From NCBI GenBank assembly GCA_025996895.1, contig BNTW01000126.1, forward strand, positions 1 to 5,308: 5,308 bases of DNA, written 5' to 3'. Below are positions 1 through 5,308 of this stretch, in pieces. The stretch's first letter is position 1. Every line of letters starts with the position of its first letter. The notes beneath the pieces are model-generated. The model made no database searches. It saw nothing but the letters and a program-made list of their open reading frames with translations, and was not told the origin of the DNA. This DNA comes from Bacteroidia bacterium (GTDB lineage: Bacteria > Bacteroidota > Bacteroidia > Bacteroidales > Azobacteroidaceae). Position numbers and translations under genes: made by a program.

Positions 1-24
1 TATATCAAAATTATCAAAAAGTAA
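1..24 (+). CDS. C-terminal end of a type IX secretion sorting domain (partial, cut by left edge)
   Basis: Read on the plus strand from base 1, the eight codons give Tyr-Ile-Lys-Ile-Ile-Lys-Lys followed by a TAA stop at 22-24. These are exactly the last seven residues of the secreted protein encoded at 2483-4501, and basic endings of this kind are typical of Bacteroidota type IX (Por) sorting domains. I infer that a second secreted protein with such a tail ends here, with its body lying to the left of the window. The nucleotide match to the other copy is 23 of 24, in inverted orientation. The fragment is too short to identify the protein. The strongest support is the coincidence of frame, stop codon and tight spacing to the next ATG. 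The same bases are also open on the minus strand as an extension of the glycosidase frame, which I regard as non-native. Confidence 0.55.
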   Translation, partial: YIKIIKK

Positions 25-2477
25 TAACAAATGAAATCATTCAAATCTTTGTACCTGATTGCGTTGGCGATCGTTGCTGACTGATTTTTCAACGTATAAT
101 CAATAAAACAGGTGCCATTTTCCTGTCGTGACACAGCAGTCGCATACAAATCGGCTTTCGGAAGCGAATTGAGTGCTGTGTAATCGTCGGCATTTTTCAT
201 GTTTCGCCAATAAAAATTATCGGATAAAAGATGATTGTTTGTGTCGCACAATTCCAAGCGAATAAAATGCAGGTTGGATACCGCGACACTATTTCCAATC
301 GTAAAACATTCGCTAATGGAATTGGAAGCGGCATCTACGTTTTTTTCCTTACAGAGCGGTTTATAAATGCTTCCGTCCAAATTATATACGGTCGCTTTGG
401 CTTGCAAACCGGAATAGTCTTGCAAAGTAGTATTAATGACTTTCACCGAGTTATTGGCGCAGTTCCATTGAATATGAACCGGCTCGCAGGCTTTTTTCGC
501 ACCCCAATATACGCCGGTGGCATCATAATAATAATCGTAAGTTTGCCAAACAAAAGCCGGATAAGCTGGATTGCTCATCCAGAGAAGAACACCGGTTGCA
601 TCGTTCCACAAATGGTCGTTCCACCCCTCATAAATTGCTTTCCCAATTTCCAGATTGAGGAATTGCGCTTTTTCGCAAAATTCTTCAATGCCGGAAGATT
701 GACCGTAATTTTTGGCTACAGTATTAAAATAATTTTCCGCACCGGCATTAACTGCCGATTCTCCAAAGAAATGATTGTTCCACATCCTATTGGTTTTCCA
801 GTCGGAAGGCCACCAATCGGAAGGCGGCATAAATTCACGAAAACTCTCGAAAGTGGTAAAAGTGGCCATGCCCAATTCGGAACGCAATCCCCACTTTTTG
901 TTCCAGTCGCCAAAATCGCCTCCCCATGACGGAATACCGCTGCCGAAATAATCCCGCGCCGGAAAATTCGTCCAAAATCCGCTACCGCTCAATCCTCCAC
1001 CTTTCCGCGAATTGGATTGATAATGACGGTCGTCGCCATCGTATTCAGTAATGATATTCCGCAAATCATCGTCCAAATTGTCGGGCGGAACACTTTCGTT
1101 AGCACCGCACCACATAGCGATACAGGCATGATTGCGCAAACGCTTGACTTTGTCGATAGCATTGTTGCGGAATTCGTCCAAATCGTCGGGCGCACCGATA
1201 GCGTTAGCCAGCCAAAAATCGTCCCAAACCATAATTCCGTAGCGGTCGCAGTAATCGTAAAATTCTTCGTCGGTTACACAACCCGTCCAAAGGCGAATCA
1301 TGTTGTAGTTCATATCGGCATGTAACCGGATTTTCGTTTCATATTCTGCACCACGACACCGCAAAAGATATTCCGAAATCCCCCAGTTACCGCCCCGCAA
1401 AAAGATTTTTTCGCCGTTTATATAAACTGTCAAAGACGTATTTTCCATTTTGTATTCGTATTTTTTAATTCCAAAACGAATTTCTTTTTCATCGGAAATC
1501 GAATTATTTACTTCGAATTTCAATTGGCAAACATACAAATTCGGCTCGCCATAGCCATTAGGCCACCATAATTGCGGATTCTGAATGGTCAGTTGCGGAA
1601 ATTCCTCTTTATCCAATGTTATCGTTTGTTCCGAATGCGCGTTGAGCGAAACCGGTTTTTCAAATTGCAGGTTGCCGGGTTGAATCGTTCCAACCAATCT
1701 TCCCGAAACGGCATTATCAGACGTGTTTTTCAACACGGTTTGCAAACGGATATATGCAGTCGTTTTTTCAGGCAACTCTGTCTTTATCCAGGGAGCTTCC
1801 AGCGAAACCGCACCCGAAGCAGACAAATAGACATGGTTGGTAATCCCGCAATTCAGACCGGGAACGTAGGGCATCCAATCCCAACTTGCACTCGACATGT
1901 AGGTAGGCATCGCATAATTGGCAAAACTGTCGAAACCCTGCGGATGGCGGTCATGACGCTGTTTGGGAATATCAATCCGGACTAACAAAATATTTTTACC
2001 GGCACGCCGAAGGATTTCACCCACATCGTATTTCGCCCGCTGTACATGCCCTTTGATAATACCCAGCTGCACGCCGTTGAGATAAACCGTTGCCTTTTTA
2101 TTGACACCTTCCATGTTCAGCCAGATTTTTTCGGCAGTCAAATCGGCCGGCATTTCAAATACCGTCCGATACCAAAACGGCTGATTATATTTCGATTCAT
2201 CTACCTTATAAATATTGTCGGCATATTCGGGCATAGCCTCCAATCCGGCATTCACATAATCAACAAAAAAAGTTCCGGGAACAGTGGCCGTAATCCATTC
2301 CGACACCGAATAATCCGGAGAAGAAAGTGTGGCGGCATCATTGCCTGCCACACTTACCGGATATACCTGCCAACAACTATTTTCTCCCGAATCTAATGAA
2401 TAAATCCGCTCTTCTGCCTGCACGGGGGAAAGTATTGCTATCGCAGTTATAATGAAGAAAACAAGTTGCCGGTACAT
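1..2477 (-). CDS. Secreted glycoside hydrolase family 2 protein (mannosidase / exo-glucosaminidase-like), 3' end missing
   Basis: This is an exported retaining exo-acting glycosidase, probably periplasmic or on the cell surface. The ATG at 2477 begins a signal peptide (MYRQLVFFIITAIAILSPVQA, likely cut after Ala21). An N-terminal jelly-roll sugar-binding domain follows at about 40-215, with a WDWMP motif at 199-203, then an Ig-like domain and a TIM barrel from about 350 (RGGNWG at 361-366, NMIRLW at 392-397). The acid/base is Glu461 in CGANES, and the nucleophile is Glu534 in RSELG. Their 73-residue spacing and the later ESFREFMPPSDWWP motif fit the endo-beta-mannosidase / CsxA exo-beta-glucosaminidase branch of GH2. 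The Asn-Glu acid/base differs from the Asp I recall in CsxA, so a mannosidase-like specificity is more likely, but the substrate is unproven. The frame stays open to the window edge. Recognisable GH2 sequence ends near residue 800-804 (position about 68-80), short of the usual 850-900, so the last part is replaced at the junction. The start lies 5 bp after the upstream stop, suggesting co-transcription. Confidence 0.9.
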   Translation of the reverse strand, partial: MYRQLVFFIITAIAILSPVQAEERIYSLDSGENSCWQVYPVSVAGNDAATLSSPDYSVSEWITATVPGTFFVDYVNAGLEAMPEYADNIYKVDESKYNQPFWYRTVFEMPADLTAEKIWLNMEGVNKKATVYLNGVQLGIIKGHVQRAKYDVGEILRRAGKNILLVRIDIPKQRHDRHPQGFDSFANYAMPTYMSSASWDWMPYVPGLNCGITNHVYLSASGAVSLEAPWIKTELPEKTTAYIRLQTVLKNTSDNAVSGRLVGTIQPGNLQFEKPVSLNAHSEQTITLDKEEFPQLTIQNPQLWWPNGYGEPNLYVCQLKFEVNNSISDEKEIRFGIKKYEYKMENTSLTVYINGEKIFLRGGNWGISEYLLRCRGAEYETKIRLHADMNYNMIRLWTGCVTDEEFYDYCDRYGIMVWDDFWLANAIGAPDDLDEFRNNAIDKVKRLRNHACIAMWCGANESVPPDNLDDDLRNIITEYDGDDRHYQSNSRKGGGLSGSGFWTNFPARDYFGSGIPSWGGDFGDWNKKWGLRSELGMATFTTFESFREFMPPSDWWPSDWKTNRMWNNHFFGESAVNAGAENYFNTVAKNYGQSSGIEEFCEKAQFLNLEIGKAIYEGWNDHLWNDATGVLLWMSNPAYPAFVWQTYDYYYDATGVYWGAKKACEPVHIQWNCANNSVKVINTTLQDYSGLQAKATVYNLDGSIYKPLCKEKNVDAASNSISECFTIGNSVAVSNLHFIRLELCDTNNHLLSDNFYWRNMKNADDYTALNSLPKADLYATAVSRQENGTCFIDYTLKNQSATIANAIRYKDLNDFICYYFLIILI
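31..84 (+). pseudogene. 5' fragment of a secreted-protein gene (signal peptide only), broken at a junction
   Basis: An ATG at 31, six bases after the stop of the preceding partial gene, opens a frame reading MKSFKSLYLIALAIVAD and then a TGA stop at 82-84. The first 16 residues have the form of a signal peptide: two lysines, then a hydrophobic core rich in Leu, Ile, Ala and Val. The frame stops just where a cleavage region would be expected. From about 85 onward the DNA is clearly glycosidase coding sequence on the other strand. I therefore read this as the start of a real exported or lipoprotein gene whose remainder was lost at the junction, not as a 17-residue peptide gene. Its product cannot be named. 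The spacing of a type IX-tailed gene, 6 bp and then a secreted-protein start mirrors the 2477/2483 gene pair. Confidence 0.5.
60..85. other. Rearrangement or assembly junction between two oppositely oriented truncated genes
   Basis: To the right of about position 85 the minus strand encodes GH2 C-terminal sequence (…YTLKNQS). To the left of about 60 the plus strand looks like coding sequence (…KSLYLIALAIVA), and the minus-strand translation becomes compositionally odd, ending in FICYYFLIILI. The stretch around 65-78 suits both readings: Ile-Ala-rich on the plus strand, and Ala-Thr-Ile-Ala on the minus strand, where family GH2 proteins often carry a similar pattern. This suggests a short microhomology at the join. 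No inverted repeat, insertion-sequence end or target duplication is visible here. It may be a true inversion breakpoint or a chimera from amplification or assembly at a contig end. Confidence 0.55.
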
Positions 2478-2482
2478 CTTAA
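2478..2482 (-). promoter_or_regulatory. 5-bp intergenic spacer with no Shine-Dalgarno sequence
   Basis: Only TTAAG separates the stop of the type IX-tailed protein from the glycosidase ATG. No purine-rich ribosome binding site is present in or just before it; the preceding bases encode the lysines of the sorting tail. The geometry suggests translational coupling or re-initiation in one transcript. Lack of a Shine-Dalgarno sequence is normal in Bacteroidota, so it does not argue against this start, and the signal peptide right after the ATG supports it. Confidence 0.6.
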
Positions 2483-2506
2483 TTACTTCTTGATAATTTT
2501 GATATA
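2483..2506 (-). repeat. Inverted 24-bp copy of positions 1-24 (sorting-tail coding end)
   Basis: The reverse complement of 2483-2506 matches 1-24 at 23 of 24 positions; the single difference changes one lysine codon (AAG/AAA). Both copies encode Tyr-Ile-Lys-Ile-Ile-Lys-Lys-stop. The match stops soon after the stop codons. On the other side it cannot be followed because 1-24 begins at the window edge. Shared coding constraint in type IX tails explains part of the identity, but near-identical codon choice over 24 bases suggests recent duplication or conversion of the tail. Confidence 0.6.
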
Positions 2507-4501
2507 TTCGTTTTCAACTTTCAACAAATAAAGTCCCGGCCGATAAGCTGAAATATCTATTTCGGAATTGCTGAATCCTGTTTCAATCAAGCGTCCCGCA
2601 GTATCGTAAATGGATATAGCTACCATTTTTTCAGTCTTAATCCACAATTGTCCGTCAGTCGGATTGGGATAAACCGTTACTTTCGACAATTTGGGTGCAT
2701 TGATGGCTACACCATCGTTCGGACAATCAACAGCAACAATAGTTCTGTCGGCAGTTATGGCTACGCAAGTATCCTTATATACCTGCGAAAGAATGTCAGA
2801 CCCAGGAATGGCCGCGTCGCCATGAGTGAAATAAATATCTATCCAAGCCGGCTCGTTTTCAAAGGTATAGGCATACCAGCCAGGATATTTCAGCGGAGTC
2901 ATTGGATAGGATCGTTCCGTATCACCCTTCACATACACAGAAACAGCACCTTCCCAACCGATGGCCGACACATTGACATTCACCGTAAAAGGAAACAAGG
3001 ATACATAAGTATCTTTGATCCAATACGTGCTGTCCTGGTCGTTCCATTCGTAAGTAAAATCGTAATAGCCCGGTTTGAGCGTATTGGGACCATCCAGCAG
3101 ACAAATATCGAAACCAATAACATGCCATTTACCGGCTCCGGCTACTTCGGGATTCGTACTAATGGCCATCTCATCTATATTGTTGCCCGGACGAACAGTC
3201 ATAAATTTAGCTGCGTCTTCAATTTGTACAGGAAAATGTGAAACCGTATGCGTAGCAGGTTCAAATAAGGCTTTTGTAAAAGGAATATTCGTAATGCCCG
3301 GCATTTCGGGATAAGGAAGCGGCGGCATTGTCAGATAATAATTCTGACCGGCAGGGCGGAAACTGGCAATAATCGTCAAGTCTTCTGAAAGGTCAGTAAC
3401 CGTATAGACACCGTTGATAACTTCAGCGGTTTTATCTACACCATTGACGGTTAGTTTCAGGATTTCGCAATCGACTTTCGGTGTGAGCGTATAGGTGATT
3501 TGGGATCCTTCCTTGTATAATTTTCCCTTATCTACCGGACTGATGCTTCCGAAATTGCCGTTATTTACTTTGGACGTCATTTTGTATCTTTGTGTATCAC
3601 CAATGGATTCCGTCAGCGTAATCTGATAAGTAAAAACTTCGCTTCCCAGCTCGCTGTTGGACACTTCGGCAGTTACGACACTGCCTTCAAGCGAAGAGTC
3701 GAAAACAAAGATTCCATTCTCGTTGACGATGGGGTCTGTCAACCAAACAATCGTAGAAGCCGTTTCTCCCAATAACACGTCCGCGCTTAAATCCACTTTA
3801 TCTGCCGGAAACTCCAGTTCAATCGTTCCTTGCGGGACATATTTCAATACGGAAACCGGATCAACGGTTTGCAAAATAGCATAGATTGTAGAAAGCGTCA
3901 AACCGGAGTTAGTAATATCCACTTCTTCCAATAAGGCGCAATTGCTAATAGAGAGCGATTCCAGTGTCGGATTGTTGGACAGATTGACAGTGGTCAGTGC
4001 ACCCAAGCCGTCCAATGAAATCTCCCGCATATTATTGCCTGAAAAATCAATCGTTGCCAATTGGCTCAAATCATTTTTTTCATTGACAACATCATTGGCA
4101 TCGTCAGTCGGATCAGCCATGTCGTTCTGATTCAAATTAATGGCTTTGTCCGACTTTTGCACATAATGTTTGTCAGCCCAATTAATCGCCGTCAACGCGC
4201 GGTATTTATTATCTCCGCTGGGGTAATAACCGGTATAACTTTCTGCTGCCCAAACAAAGTGAAATAAAGGCACTTTATCTGTTTCGTCTATGAGCCAGTT
4301 AGACTGGTCGCCTTTTATTATGCCATTACCGTCGTACTGTAATGCTTTTGACAATCCTTCAAGCGGATTACCTTCTTCCGTTTCCACTGCTGTCAATAAT
4401 TTTTCCAACTGATTGACTCCCAGCATATACGTTCCTCCTGCCTGCGCTATCAATCCCATAGTGCAAACTACAAATAATGTAATAAGAAATTTTTTTTTCA
4501 T
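2483..4501 (-). CDS. Secreted leucine-rich-repeat multidomain protein with type IX sorting domain
   Basis: A 672-residue exported protein with no visible catalytic site, probably a surface or secreted binding protein. Residues 1-21 form a signal peptide (KKK, hydrophobic core, AQA before Gly22). Residues 145-210 hold about three leucine-rich repeats of 21-23 residues, with FSGNN and NLSNN turns. Residues 220-300 look like an Ig-type beta domain. Residues 306-382 resemble an InlB-type (divergent B) repeat: GNFGSISP, an EGSQITYTLTPK stretch and ending LTIIASF. Residues about 505-580 are aromatic-rich (WEGAVSVYVKG, YPGWYAYTF, WIDIYFTHGD) and recall CBM26-like starch-binding folds; this is a weak resemblance only. 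Residues 604-672 are a type IX (Por) sorting domain: VTVYPNPTDGQLW, then IYDTAGRLIE, YRPGLYLLKVE and a basic end. The protein should cross the outer membrane and be released or anchored to the surface. The start at 4501 is fixed by the signal peptide. It is flanked by a sugar isomerase and a glycosidase, so I infer a glycan-binding role, unproven. Confidence 0.88.
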   Translation of the reverse strand: MKKKFLITLFVVCTMGLIAQAGGTYMLGVNQLEKLLTAVETEEGNPLEGLSKALQYDGNGIIKGDQSNWLIDETDKVPLFHFVWAAESYTGYYPSGDNKYRALTAINWADKHYVQKSDKAINLNQNDMADPTDDANDVVNEKNDLSQLATIDFSGNNMREISLDGLGALTTVNLSNNPTLESLSISNCALLEEVDITNSGLTLSTIYAILQTVDPVSVLKYVPQGTIELEFPADKVDLSADVLLGETASTIVWLTDPIVNENGIFVFDSSLEGSVVTAEVSNSELGSEVFTYQITLTESIGDTQRYKMTSKVNNGNFGSISPVDKGKLYKEGSQITYTLTPKVDCEILKLTVNGVDKTAEVINGVYTVTDLSEDLTIIASFRPAGQNYYLTMPPLPYPEMPGITNIPFTKALFEPATHTVSHFPVQIEDAAKFMTVRPGNNIDEMAISTNPEVAGAGKWHVIGFDICLLDGPNTLKPGYYDFTYEWNDQDSTYWIKDTYVSLFPFTVNVNVSAIGWEGAVSVYVKGDTERSYPMTPLKYPGWYAYTFENEPAWIDIYFTHGDAAIPGSDILSQVYKDTCVAITADRTIVAVDCPNDGVAINAPKLSKVTVYPNPTDGQLWIKTEKMVAISIYDTAGRLIETGFSNSEIDISAYRPGLYLLKVENEYIKIIKK

Positions 4502-4533
4502 GGTAAAAACATTTTAAAAATTAATATTAATAA
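4502..4533 (-). promoter_or_regulatory. AT-rich 32-bp intergenic leader
   Basis: This is the gap between the isomerase stop and the ATG of the secreted protein. It is almost entirely A and T, contains a perfect 10-bp palindrome TTAATATTAA at 4521-4530, and has no Shine-Dalgarno sequence. A/T-rich leaders of this kind help translation initiation in Bacteroidota. I see no GC-rich hairpin with a T-run, so no intrinsic terminator, and no clear TAnnTTTG-type -7 box. Read-through from the isomerase gene is the simplest model. In such AT-rich DNA the palindrome may be chance. Confidence 0.45.
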
Positions 4534-5308
4534 TTATAAACTCTTAGCCACTTGACGTACCGGAATATTTAATAAAAATCCCAGTTTCCTGATTTTCCCC
4601 GCTATGTGGCCTGTTCCTATGGCACAATGATGCGAGGGGCCGGCCTTCGACCATTGTTCCATAAACGTTTTTAGCGAGACGTCGAATTTATACCGGCTGT
4701 TGGTGTTTCCTGTCTGCAGAACGGGGCCGGCTACGGATTTTCCTTCGGCAAGCAACAACGAAAATCCATCCTTGTCTTCCACGACGGAAAGCAATGTGAT
4801 CGCGCCTTGCCTGACCGACATCTGAATGGACAGTCCTTTTCCCGGCTTCCCATGATATAAGGGCAGGGGTACGAGTCTCACCCTTTCTTCCGCCATATTA
4901 AAGTGAGCCGGGCCGTCGTGACCCAGCAGTATGACGTCGTCCGTAAAGTCCATGGCATAAAATTCGGAGAAAGAGCCTCCGGCACCAAACTCCGCCATAA
5001 TTTTCATGGCCTGTACGTTTTTCACCTCACATTCTCCAGCTACAGGCACGCCTTTTCCTGTCAGCAAGGTGTTGCCGGCAATAACGGAAGTTACAATATC
5101 TTCGTAATCGTTCCCCTTATATCCTTCGTAATAATAGGCCAACGCATCAATCCTCCGTGCAGCGACCAGCTTATCCAAGGCGATGGACGTCCGTGCGGCA
5201 CGCGCTACCTCTGTTTCTTCACATTCCGGGATTACCTCAAACGCAGTCCTGAATTCATCCGTTTTTTGTCGTACTTCTTCCGCCGAAACTTCGTCGCGAA
5301 GGGCTTTA
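4534..5308 (-). CDS. L-fucose/L-arabinose isomerase family protein (C-terminal part, cut by right edge)
   Basis: The frame is open from the right edge to a TAA at 4534-4536, giving 257 residues of C-terminal sequence. Usual family members are about 450-500 residues, so roughly the N-terminal half lies outside the window. The likely role is cytoplasmic, metal-dependent aldose-ketose isomerisation of a sugar such as fucose or arabinose. Family marks are the GVPVAGECEVK segment (GECEVK at 5020-5037), GGSFSEFYAMDF followed by GHDGP at 4909-4923, GNTNSRY at 4690-4710, and HHCAIGTGH at 4606-4632. By analogy with AraA, whose metal site uses two Glu and two His, the Glu in GECE and the His in GHDG or HHC are candidate ligands; I cannot assign them firmly. 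There is no signal peptide in the visible part. The in-frame ATG at 5178 is internal: the sequence upstream (…AARTSIALDKLVAARRIDAL) is clearly continuous with the fold. The exact substrate is unknown. Spacing suggests co-transcription with the secreted protein. Confidence 0.87.
   Translation of the reverse strand, partial: KALRDEVSAEEVRQKTDEFRTAFEVIPECEETEVARAARTSIALDKLVAARRIDALAYYYEGYKGNDYEDIVTSVIAGNTLLTGKGVPVAGECEVKNVQAMKIMAEFGAGGSFSEFYAMDFTDDVILLGHDGPAHFNMAEERVRLVPLPLYHGKPGKGLSIQMSVRQGAITLLSVVEDKDGFSLLLAEGKSVAGPVLQTGNTNSRYKFDVSLKTFMEQWSKAGPSHHCAIGTGHIAGKIRKLGFLLNIPVRQVAKSL

Noticed and set aside
231..929. Long open frame on the plus strand (232 codons)
   Set aside because: It lies wholly antisense to the glycosidase TIM barrel and C-terminal region; its translation has no recognisable domain, and the minus-strand frame carries clear GH2 motifs.
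716..1195. Short minus-strand open frames at 716-913 and 989-1195
   Set aside because: They are out of frame with the glycosidase and fully inside it; the glycosidase frame is continuous through both, so there is no frameshift.
1017..2396. Three plus-strand open frames (1017-1325, 1572-1985, 2046-2396)
   Set aside because: All are antisense to the glycosidase gene and show no protein-like motifs or start context.
2648..3241. Plus-strand open frame of 197 codons
   Set aside because: It is antisense to the secreted protein, with no domain and no leader context; it is a shadow of the real gene.
4441..4501. Lipoprotein signal (Cys13) in the secreted protein
   Set aside because: The residues before Cys13 (FVV) do not form a proper lipobox, and a good signal peptidase I site, AQA, follows at 19-21.
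4521..4530. TTAATATTAA palindrome as an operator or terminator
   Set aside because: Such palindromes are expected by chance in nearly pure A/T sequence; there is no GC stem or T-run and no second copy.
5170..5178. ATG at 5178 as the true start of the isomerase
   Set aside because: The frame upstream to the right edge stays open and continues family-like sequence, so this methionine (actually within the fold) is internal and the gene is truncated by the window edge.

Overview
The window most likely comes from a member of the phylum Bacteroidota. Two things point there. The central protein ends in a recognisable type IX secretion (Por) C-terminal sorting domain. The gene starts also lack Shine-Dalgarno sequences and have A/T-rich leaders, as is usual in that phylum. 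Base composition is moderate, and AT-rich between genes. Species cannot be told from the sequence.

Almost all of the window is one minus-strand block, read from right to left. (1) At 4534-5308 is the C-terminal part of an L-fucose/L-arabinose isomerase-family protein, cut by the right edge. (2) After a 32-bp AT-rich gap, at 2483-4501, is a 672-residue secreted protein. It has a signal peptide, a short leucine-rich-repeat stretch, an Ig-like region, an InlB-like repeat, a possible carbohydrate-binding beta-sandwich and a type IX sorting tail. (3) Only 5 bp later, at 2477 and running leftward, is a secreted family 2 glycoside hydrolase with both catalytic glutamates visible. The spacing and shared strand suggest one transcript. 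Together these look like part of a glycan-use locus: a surface or secreted binding protein and an exported glycosidase act outside the inner membrane, and a cytoplasmic sugar isomerase processes a released sugar. The actual glycan is not evident.

The left 80 or so bases are different. On the plus strand, positions 1-24 read as the last seven codons and stop of another type IX-tailed protein, ending in the same seven residues as the central protein. Six bases later, at 31, an ATG opens what looks like a signal peptide, which breaks off near 78-84. There the sequence runs head-on into the 3' part of the glycosidase gene, which lacks its usual last C-terminal region. This is a junction between two truncated genes in opposite orientation. 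It is either a real inversion or an amplification/assembly chimera at a contig end, and it is the most anomalous thing in the window.

I see no RNA genes, CRISPR array, insertion sequence or clear terminator. I found no convincing undescribed system beyond the junction and the unusual multidomain secreted protein.
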